In this document: positions 30,347 through 38,843 of the stretch, one piece after another
Numbering within the stretch: the stretch's first letter is position 1
How the letters are laid out: the number at the start of each line of letters is the position of its first letter
Assembly: GCF_000519005.1 (NCBI RefSeq)
Contig: NZ_JAER01000007.1
Span: 1-64,000, forward strand
Direction of reading: 5' to 3'
Origin: Nocardioides sp. J54
Lineage (GTDB): Bacteria; Actinomycetota; Actinomycetes; Propionibacteriales; Nocardioidaceae
Length of the DNA: 64,000 bases
Program-made: the position numbers and the translations under genes
Notes under the pieces: generated by a model
Database searches by the model: none
Told to the model about the DNA's origin: nothing
What the model saw: the letters and a program-made list of their open reading frames with translations, nothing else

Positions 30347-30424
30347 GTGGTCAAGAAGCTCGCCATCGTCGTCCTCGTCGCGCTCGGCGTCACCGCTGCG
30401 GTGAAGGTCGCCAAGTCCCGCTGA
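30347..30424 (+). CDS. 25-residue membrane micropeptide
   Basis: GTG 30347 is preceded by GAAGGAG six bases upstream and opens a 25-codon frame: VVKKLAIVVLVALGVTAA followed by VKVAKSR. It reads as one short transmembrane helix flanked by lysines on both sides. A 12-bp-stem terminator begins 17 bp after the stop, so the frame fills the transcribed space neatly. It slightly resembles the start of the tiny DLW-39 proteins of actinobacteria but lacks their DLW end. I do not know a function. The case rests on ribosome site, composition and position. Confidence 0.5.
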   Translation: MVKKLAIVVLVALGVTAAVKVAKSR

Positions 30425-30440
30425 CCAGGACCTGACGTCA

Positions 30441-30468
30441 CGCCCCGGCACGCTCGCGTGCCGGGGCG
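30441..30468 (+). terminator. Strong terminator after the arc-micropeptide unit
   Basis: CGCCCCGGCACG and CGTGCCGGGGCG make a perfect 12-bp stem with a CTCG tetraloop, the strongest hairpin in the window. It separates the arc unit from the lipoprotein gene. Confidence 0.85.
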
Positions 30469-30487
30469 TCGTCGTACCCTGCCGCCC

Positions 30488-31741
30488 ATGCGTGTTCTCG
30501 GACGCTCCCGCCCGCGCGCCCTCGCCCTCCGGCCGGTCGTTGCCGGCGCCCTCGCCGTCGTTCTCGCGGCCGGGCTGGCGGGCTGCAGCTCCGGCGACGC
30601 CGACCCGGACCGCCCCGGCGACGCCGCCCCGGCGGGGGAGGCGACCGAGTCGGCGGAGCCGACCCTCGCGGACCGCTTCTACCCGGACGTCACCCCGGAC
30701 CGGGTGAGGGTCGGGCCTGCCGACTACGCCGACCCGTGCCAGCTGCTGCCGCCGCGCGACGTGATCCGGCTGTTCGGGATCGTGCCGACCAGCGGCGTGT
30801 GGCAGACGACCACCGTGCGCTCGCGGCCCGTCGGGGACGCCCCGGACGCGGAGTGCTGGTACCTCCAGAACGGGTTCAAGGTGAAGGCCGAGCCGTCCAC
30901 CACCCGGCAGGGTGCGCTCTCGAGCGCGCGCTGGCGGGCCCGGCGGATCGGGGACGGCACGTGGTTCACCGTCTACCAGCCCGGCGCCGAGTTCGGGAAG
31001 CTCATCGAGGAGCTGCGCGGCTCGTCGCCTGTCGAGGCGATCTACCGGTTCGTCGACGGTACGACGACCTACTCGCTCGAGGTCGAGCTGCCCGCGACCG
31101 CGCCGGAGGAGCACTTCCACGGCCCGGCGCGCCGCGCGATCCGCCTGGTCCGCACGCGGCTCGCGCAGCGCGACACGTTGCCCCAGGACCTGCTGGGACC
31201 GGTGCTGCGCGGCGAGCCGTACGCCCGGGGCACGCGCATCCTCGACGCCTGTGACCTGCTCTCCGAGCCGGTGCTGGAGGGGCTCACCGGCGCAGCGAAC
31301 CCGAAGCCGACGCTGACCAACACCACCGTCGGCTGGCGCCACGAGCGCGGCACCCACCCGGACCCGAAGAAGTGGGCGTCGCCGTACACGACCTGCGCGT
31401 GGGGGACCGGCGAGCGCGACGCGCCGGACGAGTACGACGTCGAGCTGTCCGTGCGATCGCACCCGGACCTCCGGGAGGCCAACCGGTCGTTCGCTGCCTG
31501 GCTGTCCCGGGGCGGGCGCGAGGAGTCGTCCCTCGACCCGCCGAGCGTCGCCGACGTGGACCGTGGCGGGTGCTACTCCTCGACCCAGGTCGGCCAGCGG
31601 GTCCGGTGCCTGCTCATGGCCCGCAAGCACGTCATCGAGCTGACCGTCCGCACCGGCGACAGGGCACCGATCCGCACCGAGCCGGACATGGCCGAGACCC
31701 TCGCCGCGGTCGTCGAGCGGGTCCGGGAGCAGGCCGGCTGA
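30488..31741 (+). CDS. Putative lipoprotein of unknown function
   Basis: The 417-residue protein starts with a basic N-region and a hydrophobic stretch ending in the lipobox LAGC, with Cys33 as the expected lipidated residue. The mature part begins with an acidic, low-complexity linker (SGDADPDRPGDAAPAGEATE). Two related halves follow, each with a DPCQLL or DACDLL start, a WY or W-rich middle and a cysteine near its end. This suggests a duplicated domain like those of actinobacterial DUF3558-type lipoproteins. That likeness is weak and the function is unknown. It should be exported by Sec and matured by the Lnt encoded at 50 kb. Confidence 0.8.
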   Translation: MRVLGRSRPRALALRPVVAGALAVVLAAGLAGCSSGDADPDRPGDAAPAGEATESAEPTLADRFYPDVTPDRVRVGPADYADPCQLLPPRDVIRLFGIVPTSGVWQTTTVRSRPVGDAPDAECWYLQNGFKVKAEPSTTRQGALSSARWRARRIGDGTWFTVYQPGAEFGKLIEELRGSSPVEAIYRFVDGTTTYSLEVELPATAPEEHFHGPARRAIRLVRTRLAQRDTLPQDLLGPVLRGEPYARGTRILDACDLLSEPVLEGLTGAANPKPTLTNTTVGWRHERGTHPDPKKWASPYTTCAWGTGERDAPDEYDVELSVRSHPDLREANRSFAAWLSRGGREESSLDPPSVADVDRGGCYSSTQVGQRVRCLLMARKHVIELTVRTGDRAPIRTEPDMAETLAAVVERVREQAG

Positions 31742-31798
31742 CCGGGCTACCGGGCGTGGCACGCGGGTCAGCGGCGGTCAGTGGCGGGCCAGGGCCTG

Positions 31799-32638
31799 TC
31801 AGCGGCTGCGCAGGTACCAGGCCCGGAACAGGTGATAGGCACCGAAGCACGCCAGGCCCACGGCGACCACGGCGATCAGCCACGGCCCGAGCGGCTCGTC
31901 GCGGAACTTGACGATGGCCTGGTCCAGCCCTCCGGACTCGTCCGGGTCGTGCTCGACGGCGGCGCGGGCCAGCAGGAAGGCGATCACGCCGAACGCGACA
32001 CCGCGGCTGACGTAGCCCGCCCGGGCCAGGATCGTCACCACCCGGCCCACGTCACCGGTGCGCCCCTCCACCTCCACGTCCTTCTCCCACCGGTCGCTGA
32101 GTCCGCGGTACGCGCTGGCTGCCGCCACGCCGAGCACGACCGCCGCGGCGAGCAGGACGATCGCAGGACCGAACGGGAGGTCGAGGACCTTCGCGGTGAC
32201 CCCCTGGCCGCCCCCGCCACCGGACCCGCCGGACGAGCCGCCGTCGCCGAGCGCGGTGCGCACGGCCAGCACGGCGAGGCTGGCGAACACGACCGTGCGA
32301 CCGGCGGAGCCGGCGCGACCGGCCCAGCGCCGCAGGCCGTCCTCGTCGCCGTGCCCGCCGACCGCCTCACAGGCCTGCCAGACCGCGAGCGCCGACATGC
32401 CCAGGGCCACCAGCCACAGGGCGAGCGAGCCGAGCGGCTTCTCCGCGATCTCCTGCAGCGCGCCCGCGCCGGAGGCGGACCCGGACGGGTCGCCGAGCGC
32501 GAGCTGGGCGGCGAGCCAGCCGACGAGGAGGTACACGACGCCGTACGTGACCATCCCGACGCGTGCCAGGCGGTCGAGGACCGGGTGGTCCTGCGCCTGC
32601 TGCGCCTTGCGCTGGGCTGCTTCCCCCGGAGCAGTCAT
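31799..32638 (-). CDS. DUF1206 domain membrane protein
   Basis: The 279-residue protein contains three repeats of a two-helix membrane unit, visible in RVGMVTYGVVYLLVGWLAAQ, RAGSAGRTVVFASLAVLAVR and RAGYVSRGVAFGVIAFLLAR. Each begins with an arginine-glycine turn, the DUF1206 pattern. Six transmembrane segments are expected. A glycine/serine-rich linker lies near residue 140. GGAGG five bases before ATG 32638 supports the start. The function of DUF1206 is unknown. It is divergent from dop and convergent with the lipoprotein gene. Confidence 0.87.
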   Translation of the reverse strand: MTAPGEAAQRKAQQAQDHPVLDRLARVGMVTYGVVYLLVGWLAAQLALGDPSGSASGAGALQEIAEKPLGSLALWLVALGMSALAVWQACEAVGGHGDEDGLRRWAGRAGSAGRTVVFASLAVLAVRTALGDGGSSGGSGGGGGQGVTAKVLDLPFGPAIVLLAAAVVLGVAAASAYRGLSDRWEKDVEVEGRTGDVGRVVTILARAGYVSRGVAFGVIAFLLARAAVEHDPDESGGLDQAIVKFRDEPLGPWLIAVVAVGLACFGAYHLFRAWYLRSR

Positions 32639-32734
32639 GGTGCCCTCCTGCCGACGTCGTGACGACGTCCCTCAACGGGAGAACTACCCGTCAGTCGCCC
32701 CTGCATCCTGTCCTCGTGTGCGTAGGCTGGACGC

Positions 32735-34243
32735 ATGAGCGTGCGCCGAGTGATGGGCACCGAGGTCGAGTACGGCATCTCGGTCCAGGGGCAGCCGACC
32801 GCGAACCCGATGGTCGCCTCGTCCCAGGTGGTGAACGCGTACGCCACGGCGACGGTGCGGGCCCGGCGGGCCCGGTGGGACTTCGAGGAGGAGTCGCCGC
32901 TGCGCGACGCCCGGGGCTTCGACATGTCGCGGCAGGTCGCCGACCCGACCCAGCTCACCGACGAGGACCTCGGCCTCGCCAACGTGATCCTGACCAACGG
33001 AGCGCGGCTGTACGTCGACCACGCCCACCCGGAGTACTCCACGCCCGAGGTGGTCACACCGCTCGACGTCGTGCGCTGGGACAAGGCGGGGGAGCAGGTC
33101 ATGCTCGACGCCGCGCGGCTGGCGCAGAACCTGCCCGGCAACCCGGCGATCGTGCTCTACAAGAACAACACCGACAACAAGGGTGCGTCGTACGGCGCGC
33201 ACGAGAACTACCTGATGCGGCGCTCCACCCCGTTCGCCGACATCGTCAAGCACCTGACGCCGTTCTTCATCAGCCGGCAGGTGTTCTGCGGCGCCGGCCG
33301 CGTCGGCAAGGGCCAGGACGGGCGCGGCGAGGGCTTCCAGGTCAGCCAGCGCGCCGACTTCTTCGAGGTCGAGGTCGGGCTCGAGACCACCCTCAAGCGC
33401 CCGATCATCAACACCCGCGACGAGCCGCACGCCGACCCGGAGAAGTACCGCCGACTGCATGTCATCATCGGCGACGCGAACCTGTCCGAGATCGCGTCTT
33501 ACCTCAAGGTCGGCACGACCGCGCTCGTGCTGGCGATGATCGAGGACCGGTTCATCAGCCGTGACCTGACCGTCGACCTGCCGGTCGCGTCCCTGCGGGC
33601 GGTCTCCCACGACCCGACCCTGCGCCACGAGGTCACCCTCGCGGACGGGCGCCGGCTGACCGGCGTCCAGCTGCAGCTGGAGTACCTCGACCTGGCGAAG
33701 AAGTTCGTCGAGGACCGCTACGGCGCCGACGCCGACCCGCAGACCGTCGACGTCCTGGCCCGCTGGGAGGACGTGCTGAACCGGCTCGAGTCCGACCCGA
33801 TGTCCCTGGCCGACCAGCTCGACTGGGTCGCCAAGCTCAAGCTGCTCGAGCAGTACCGCTCCCGCGACGGGCTGGCCTGGGACGACGCCAAGCTGCAGCT
33901 CATCGACTACCAGTACTCCGACATCCGCCCGGAGAAGGGGCTCTACCACCGACTGGTGAAGGCGGGACGGATCCAGCGGCTGCTGACCGACGACGAGGTC
34001 GACGCGGCGATGACCAACCCGCCCGCGGAGACCCGCGCGTACTTCCGCGGCCGCTGCCTGGAGAAGTACGCCAGCGACATCGCCGCCGCGTCGTGGGACT
34101 CGGTCATCTTCGACCTCCCCGGCCGCGAGTCGCTGCAGCGTGTGCCGACCATCGACCCCATGCGCGGGACCCGGGCTCACGTGGGCGAGCTGATCGACTC
34201 GTGCGAGACGGCTGAGCAACTCGTCCGCGCACTCAGCCGGTGA
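32735..34243 (+). CDS. dop: Pup deamidase/depupylase
   Basis: The 502-residue protein is a carboxylate-amine-ligase-like enzyme. The N-terminus [19 protein letters not shown] carries the nucleotide-binding glutamate pair, and the Dop loop region follows near residues 40-80. Conserved stretches shared with PafA include [37 protein letters not shown] and [19 protein letters not shown]. Dop removes Pup from substrates and, where Pup ends in Gln, deamidates it. Here Pup already ends in Glu, so depupylation is probably its main task. It lies 17 bp upstream of pup and begins the dop-pup-prcB-prcA operon. Confidence 0.96.
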   Translation: MSVRRVMGTEVEYGISVQGQPTANPMVASSQVVNAYATATVRARRARWDFEEESPLRDARGFDMSRQVADPTQLTDEDLGLANVILTNGARLYVDHAHPEYSTPEVVTPLDVVRWDKAGEQVMLDAARLAQNLPGNPAIVLYKNNTDNKGASYGAHENYLMRRSTPFADIVKHLTPFFISRQVFCGAGRVGKGQDGRGEGFQVSQRADFFEVEVGLETTLKRPIINTRDEPHADPEKYRRLHVIIGDANLSEIASYLKVGTTALVLAMIEDRFISRDLTVDLPVASLRAVSHDPTLRHEVTLADGRRLTGVQLQLEYLDLAKKFVEDRYGADADPQTVDVLARWEDVLNRLESDPMSLADQLDWVAKLKLLEQYRSRDGLAWDDAKLQLIDYQYSDIRPEKGLYHRLVKAGRIQRLLTDDEVDAAMTNPPAETRAYFRGRCLEKYASDIAAASWDSVIFDLPGRESLQRVPTIDPMRGTRAHVGELIDSCETAEQLVRALSR

Positions 34244-34260
34244 GTGGATAGGGTTGAGCC

Positions 34261-34458
34261 ATGGCCCAGGAGCAGAAGCAGCCCCGCAAGGCGGAGGAGA
34301 CCGAGGAGGCGACCGAGACGGTCGCCGAGTCCGACGTCGCTGAGCGCAAGGAGGCACTCGACGAGGACGTGGACGCGATCCTCGACGAGATCGACGACGT
34401 GCTCGAGTCGAACGCCGAGGACTTCGTGAAGTCGTTCATCCAGAAGGGCGGGGAGTAG
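34261..34458 (+). CDS. pup: Prokaryotic ubiquitin-like protein Pup
   Basis: This 65-residue acidic, disordered protein is the protein tag. The N-terminal part (MAQEQKQPRKAEETEEA) enters the ATPase pore. The helical DVDAILDEIDDVLESNAEDF segment binds the Arc coiled coil. It ends in KGGE: the last residue is already glutamate, so it can be ligated by PafA through its side-chain carboxylate without prior deamidation. In M. tuberculosis the last residue is Gln. It is seven bases upstream of prcB. Confidence 0.96.
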   Translation: MAQEQKQPRKAEETEEATETVAESDVAERKEALDEDVDAILDEIDDVLESNAEDFVKSFIQKGGE

Positions 34459-34464
34459 GCCCGG

Positions 34465-35319
34465 ATGAGCGACGCGCGCATCCCGGGCGCCTTCCTGCGC
34501 CCGGGCACCTCCTCCTTCAGCGACTTCCTCGCCGAGAACGCCCCCGACCTGCTGCCCGCGCGGCGCTCGCTGCCCGCCGGCAGTGCCGCCGAGCTCGCCC
34601 CGCACGGCACCACGATCGTCGCCGCGACCTTCCCCGGCGGCCTGGTCATGGCCGGTGACCGCCGCGCCACAATGGGCAACGTCATCGCCCAGCGCGACAT
34701 CGAGAAGGTCTTCCCGGCCGACGAGTACTCCCTCGTCGGGATCGCCGGCACGGCCGGCCTCGCGGTCGAGATGGTCCGCCTCTTCCAGGTCGAGCTCGAG
34801 CACTACGAGAAGATCGAGGGCACGATCCTGTCGCTGGACGGCAAGGCGAACCGGCTCTCGGCACTGATCCGCGCGAACCTGGGGATGGCGATGCAGGGCC
34901 TCGCCGTCGTACCCATGTTCGCCGGCTACGACCTCGACCGGGGCATCGGCCGGATCTTCGGCTACGACGTCACCGGCGGCCGCCACGAGGAGCTGTCGTT
35001 CTTCTCCGTCGGCTCCGGCTCGCTGTTCGCCCGCGGCGCGATGAAGAAGCTCTACCGCCCCGACCTCAGCCAGGACGACGCTGTCCGCGTCTGCCTGCAG
35101 GCGCTGTACGACGCCGCGGACGACGACTCCGCGACCGGCGGCCCCGACCTGACCCGCCGGATCTTCCCGGTCGTGTGGGTCGTCACCGCCGACGGCGTCC
35201 AGCGGCTGCCCGACGAGACCCTGTCCACGCTGGCCGACCAGATGGTCGACGCCCGGATGGCGCGGCCCGACGGCCCCGTCGCCCCGCTGCCCGGCAGTGG
35301 AGAGGAGCCCCAGGCATGA
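34465..35319 (+). CDS. prcB: 20S proteasome beta subunit
   Basis: The 284-residue precursor has a 48-residue propeptide that ends before Thr49 in [12 protein letters not shown]. After autocleavage Thr49 becomes the catalytic N-terminal nucleophile. The core has [11 protein letters not shown] and [16 protein letters not shown], both typical of beta subunits. It forms the two inner heptameric rings of the 20S core. The stop overlaps the ATG of prcA (ATGA at 35316-35319), which supports equal production of the two subunits. Confidence 0.96.
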   Translation: MSDARIPGAFLRPGTSSFSDFLAENAPDLLPARRSLPAGSAAELAPHGTTIVAATFPGGLVMAGDRRATMGNVIAQRDIEKVFPADEYSLVGIAGTAGLAVEMVRLFQVELEHYEKIEGTILSLDGKANRLSALIRANLGMAMQGLAVVPMFAGYDLDRGIGRIFGYDVTGGRHEELSFFSVGSGSLFARGAMKKLYRPDLSQDDAVRVCLQALYDAADDDSATGGPDLTRRIFPVVWVVTADGVQRLPDETLSTLADQMVDARMARPDGPVAPLPGSGEEPQA

Positions 35320-36131
35320 GCACCCCGTTCTACGTCTCGCCCGAGCAGCTGATGAAGGACCGGGCGGACTTCGCCCGCAAGGGCATCGCCCGTGGCCGGT
35401 CCCTCGCCGCCGTGCAGTACGCCGACGGCGTTCTCCTCGTGACCGAGAACCCCTCGCAGGCCCTGCACAAGGTCTCCGAGCTCTACGACCGCCTCGCGTT
35501 CGCCGCGGTCGGTCGCTACAACGAGTTCGAGAACCTCCGCATCGCCGGCGTGCGGCTCGCCGACATGCGCGGCTACGCCTACGACCGTCGCGACGTCACC
35601 GGCCGCGGCCTGGCCAACGCCTACGCCCAGACCCTCGGCACGATCTTCTCCTCCGGCGGCGAGAAGCCCTACGAGGTCGAGATCTTCGTCGCCGAGGTCG
35701 GTGAGACCGCCGCCGACGACCAGATCTACCGCCTCACCTACGAGGGCCGCGTCGCCGACGAGCACGGCTTCGCGGTCATGGGCGGGGACGCGGACACCGT
35801 GGCGTCGTACCTCAAGGAGCACTACACCGAGGGCGCCGACCTCGCGAGCGCGCTGCGCGTGGCCGTCGCCGCGCTCGGCCACAGCGCCGACGGCGGCCAG
35901 GTGCAGGACCGGGTCATCCCGGTCGAGGACCTCGAGGTCGCCGTGCTCGACCGGACCCGGGTGCAGCCGCGCAAGTTCCGCCGCATCCTCCCGGCCCGGC
36001 TCGACGAGCTGCTGGGCGAGCGGGGTCCGGCCCAGACCGCCCCCGCTGGCCACACCTCGGAGACGCCCACGGACCTCCCGCCCACCCCTGGTGCGGGAGA
36101 CGGGGAACCGCCGGTCGCGCCGCCGGTGTAG
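35316..36131 (+). CDS. prcA: 20S proteasome alpha subunit
   Basis: The 271-residue protein forms the outer rings of the core. The N-terminus [20 protein letters not shown] is the gating segment, followed by the alpha-type pattern [20 protein letters not shown]. The C-terminal ~35 residues (after LDELLGERG) are a proline- and threonine-rich tail, longer than the conserved core and probably disordered. A copy of the 60-bp repeat begins 28 bp after the stop. In mycobacteria pafA follows after unrelated genes; here two non-proteasome genes intervene. Confidence 0.95.
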   Translation: MSTPFYVSPEQLMKDRADFARKGIARGRSLAAVQYADGVLLVTENPSQALHKVSELYDRLAFAAVGRYNEFENLRIAGVRLADMRGYAYDRRDVTGRGLANAYAQTLGTIFSSGGEKPYEVEIFVAEVGETAADDQIYRLTYEGRVADEHGFAVMGGDADTVASYLKEHYTEGADLASALRVAVAALGHSADGGQVQDRVIPVEDLEVAVLDRTRVQPRKFRRILPARLDELLGERGPAQTAPAGHTSETPTDLPPTPGAGDGEPPVAPPV

Positions 36132-36159
36132 GGCTGGGGCTGCGGGCTGGTCCGGGCAT

Positions 36160-36219
36160 TGCGGTTTGGTCCCAAACCGCAACAAATTGGGGGCTGGAGC
36201 TGCAGTTCCTGCCCAATCG
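36160..36219 (+). repeat. 60-bp element, copy 6 (forward), left of the DUF559 gene
   Basis: The palindrome is at 36160-36181 and is perfect, and the half-site TGCAGTTCCTGCCCAATCG is at 36201-36219. The register is 41 bp. With copy 7 it forms an inverted pair around the DUF559 gene, palindromes outermost. Confidence 0.9.
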
Positions 36220-36319
36220 GTGCCTCACGGGGCGCGAGTCAGCGACGTCGTACGGCGGCCATCCACAGCCCGGGGGCCGGCGGGTTGAAACCGGATGCGC
36301 GTCCGTCGACAGTTCGTCC

Positions 36320-37283
36320 ATGGAAGTCGGGCCCGACGGGGCGATTCGCGGGCAGGTGCGCCAGACGGGGCACTGGCGGGTGCTGCACGGGCTCTACCGC
36401 GTCGAGACCCGCCACCTGTCGCCGTGGGAGAACTTCCTGCTCGACCTGAGCGCGCTGCGGATGGTGCTGCCTGAGGACGCGGTCTTCACCCACGTGACCG
36501 CGGCGAGGTTGCTCGGGTGGCAGCTGCCGGCACTGCCGCAGCAGGTGCCGTTCTTCGTGGCCGTCCGCAGCGAGAACCGCCCGCGACGCCCCGGCCTGGT
36601 CTGCTCGCGGCTGACGCACGAGGCACGCACCGGCGTCGTGCACGGGCTGCCGGTCGACGCGCCTGCCGAGATCCTCCTCCGGGCCGCGCGCGACCTCGGC
36701 GAGCTCGACCTCGCCATCATGGTCGACTCCGCCGCCCGTCTCGGCCACCTCGACGAGGAGGCCATCGACGAGGTACTGGCGTCGCGGCGGCCGGGCACTC
36801 GTCTCCTCCGCAAGGTGTGGCTCAGCCGCGACGCACGCTCCGAGTCGGCGGGCGAGACATTGCTGCGTCGGTTCCACGAGTCCATGGAGGTGGCCACCGA
36901 GTCGCAGGTCGACCTCCACGACGACGCCGGCCGCTTCATCGCCCGAGCCGACCTGATCGTGTCCGGGACGAAGCAGGTCCACGAGTACGACGGTGCCGGG
37001 CACCGGACGCCGAAGGTGCACCGTCACGATCTGCGTCGGGAACGGGCGCTGGTGAACCACGGGTACGCCCGTCGCGGCTACACCCTCGACGACCTGCTCA
37101 ACCATGCGGGCGTCCGTGATGAACGAGCTGGACCGGCTGCTCGGGCGCTCGCAGCAGGCCCGCCGACTCCTGGCGTGGCGCAACCTCGTGCGCGACTCCC
37201 TCTACGGACCAGACGGCCGCGAGCGGGTGATGAACCGGTGGTACCGGTCCACCACCCCCGTCGTTTGGTCACGAACTGCATGA
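36320..37283 (+). pseudogene. AbiEi-antitoxin-domain / DUF559 endonuclease-like protein, frameshifted near the 3' end
   Basis: From ATG 36320 the frame encodes an N-terminal region like the AbiEi-type winged-helix domain (QVRQTGHWRVLHGLYRV, THVTAARLLGWQLP). A DUF559 Vsr-like nuclease core follows (RFIARADLIVSGTKQVHEYD, HRHDLRRERALVNHGYARRG). After LDDLLNHAG the open frame becomes non-conserved and runs to 37330. If one G of the run at 37108-37110 is removed, it continues VMNELDRLLGRSQQARRLLA and ends VVWSRTA at TGA 37281-37283, which looks native. The gene is thus broken, or the base is a sequencing error. Its native stop lies inside repeat copy 7. Confidence 0.75.
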
Positions 37284-37321
37284 TCCGGAGCCGGTTTCCT
37301 GCGGTTTGGGACCAAACCGCA
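37262..37321 (-). repeat. 60-bp element, copy 7 (reverse), right of the DUF559 gene
   Basis: The half-site (reverse complement of TGCAGTTCGTGACCAAACG) is at 37262-37280 and the perfect palindrome is at 37300-37321. The register is 41 bp. The half-site contains the last codons of the repaired DUF559 frame (WSRTA). Confidence 0.88.
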
Positions 37322-37332
37322 GCACCCTAGGC

Positions 37333-38799
37333 CTACCCCAACGGCTTCGTCGCCGGCCCCTCCAGAACCTCCCCGTCAGCCCGGAAGCGCGAGCCGTGCA
37401 GGGGGCAGTCCCAGGACCGGTCGGCGTCGTTCCACTGCAGGACACCGCCGAGGTGGGTGCACAGGGGCGGCTGGTCCTTGCGGAAGGGGCGGGAGGCGAG
37501 GCCGCAGGCCATGTGCCAGCCGACCTCGGCGTTGTACATCGCGGCTCGGCCGGCGCCGAGGACCTCGCGCGGGGCCCAGGTGCGCAGCGCCGAGCCCCAG
37601 TGCGGGACGTTGCCGCCGAGGATGTCGGCAGCGAGGAGCAGCGCTGCGGCGGGGGATGTGCTCATGCCCCACTTGTCGAAGCCGGTGACGACGTGGATGT
37701 GGTGGTCGCGGGGGAGCAGCGGGCCGACGTACGGCAGGCCTGCAGCCGGCGACTGGTCCTGCGCGGACCAGACGTGGCGCAGCTCGGAGCCGGAGAAGGT
37801 CTCCCGCGCCCAGTCGAGAAGCTCGTCGACGCGGTCGGCCGGCGTGCTGCGGCCGGTCACGTGGCCGCCGCCGCCGACCATGAGCAGCTCCTTGCCGTCG
37901 ACCGGGTCGATGACGGAGCGCAGCGACCGGGTCTGGCGGTCCGACGAGAGGTGGAGGCCCTCGGGCGTCCACGGCGAGACCAGGGTGGCGGCGTAGGACC
38001 GCGACGGCTGGAGGCGGGCGAAGAAGGCACCACGGTCGAGGATCGGCTGGTTGGTGGCGAGCACGACGGTTCCGGCGTCGACCACGGCGCCGGACTCGAC
38101 CTCCAGCCTGACCCGCTCGCCGTCGCGGCGTACCGAGCGCACCCGGGCGCCCTCGTGCACCCCGCCGCCGGCGGCCACGACGTCGGCAGCAAGCGCAGCG
38201 AGGACCTCCATCGCGTCGATGCTGATCTGGTCCTCGAGCCGCACGGCGCCGCGCACCTCGAACGGCAGCTCGGTCTCCTCGGTCCAGGTCACGTCGAGGC
38301 CGGCCAGCCGGGCGGCGGCGAGCTCGGCCTTGGCCTTGGCCTCGCCCACCTTCGTCGTCGCGTACGTCGTCGCGTGGCCCTCGTGCACGAGCAGGCCGCG
38401 CTCCTCGCAGTACCGGCGCAGCCAGGCCTGGCCCTCACGGCCCGCCTCGACGTAGTTCCTCGCCGCCGACGGCGGGTTCGAGCGCAGCACCCGGCTCAGC
38501 TTCGTGCCCTGAAGCAAGCTCACCTTCCCGGTGGTGTGCCCCGAGGTGCCGACGCCGATCTGTCGGGCCTCCAGCAGGCTGACCGACTTCCCGGCACGGG
38601 CGAGCAGGAGGGCGGTGACGAGGCCGGCCAGGCCGCCGCCGACGACCGCGACGTCGCAGGTGGTGCGCTCCGGGGGTGCGGGGAAGGGGCCAGGCCGGGG
38701 GTGGCCGAACCACACGGACCGGCTGTCCGCGGGCCGAGCGGCGGCACCGTCAGCAGTGCCGTCGGCGGTGCGGGCGTCGAAGTTCTCGGGACTGTTCAT
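37333..38799 (-). CDS. FAD-dependent oxidoreductase with C-terminal Rieske domain
   Basis: The 488-residue protein has two parts. Residues ~45-390 are a DAO-type FAD oxidoreductase: VAVVGGGLAGLVTALLLARA, the GHTTGKVSLLQGTKLS segment, and the C-terminal FAD site HVVTGFDKWGMSTSPAA. Residues ~430-488 form a Rieske 2Fe-2S domain with CTHLGG and CPLHGS (about 450 and 470). This fusion occurs widely in actinobacteria and related proteins oxidise amines. The substrate is not known. It lies between prcA and pafA on the opposite strand and interrupts the proteasome gene order. Confidence 0.88.
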   Translation of the reverse strand: MNSPENFDARTADGTADGAAARPADSRSVWFGHPRPGPFPAPPERTTCDVAVVGGGLAGLVTALLLARAGKSVSLLEARQIGVGTSGHTTGKVSLLQGTKLSRVLRSNPPSAARNYVEAGREGQAWLRRYCEERGLLVHEGHATTYATTKVGEAKAKAELAAARLAGLDVTWTEETELPFEVRGAVRLEDQISIDAMEVLAALAADVVAAGGGVHEGARVRSVRRDGERVRLEVESGAVVDAGTVVLATNQPILDRGAFFARLQPSRSYAATLVSPWTPEGLHLSSDRQTRSLRSVIDPVDGKELLMVGGGGHVTGRSTPADRVDELLDWARETFSGSELRHVWSAQDQSPAAGLPYVGPLLPRDHHIHVVTGFDKWGMSTSPAAALLLAADILGGNVPHWGSALRTWAPREVLGAGRAAMYNAEVGWHMACGLASRPFRKDQPPLCTHLGGVLQWNDADRSWDCPLHGSRFRADGEVLEGPATKPLG

Positions 38800-38843
38800 G
38801 CGCGTCCGGTACCCGATACCGCCCCGGCCAGTAATGTGCCTAC

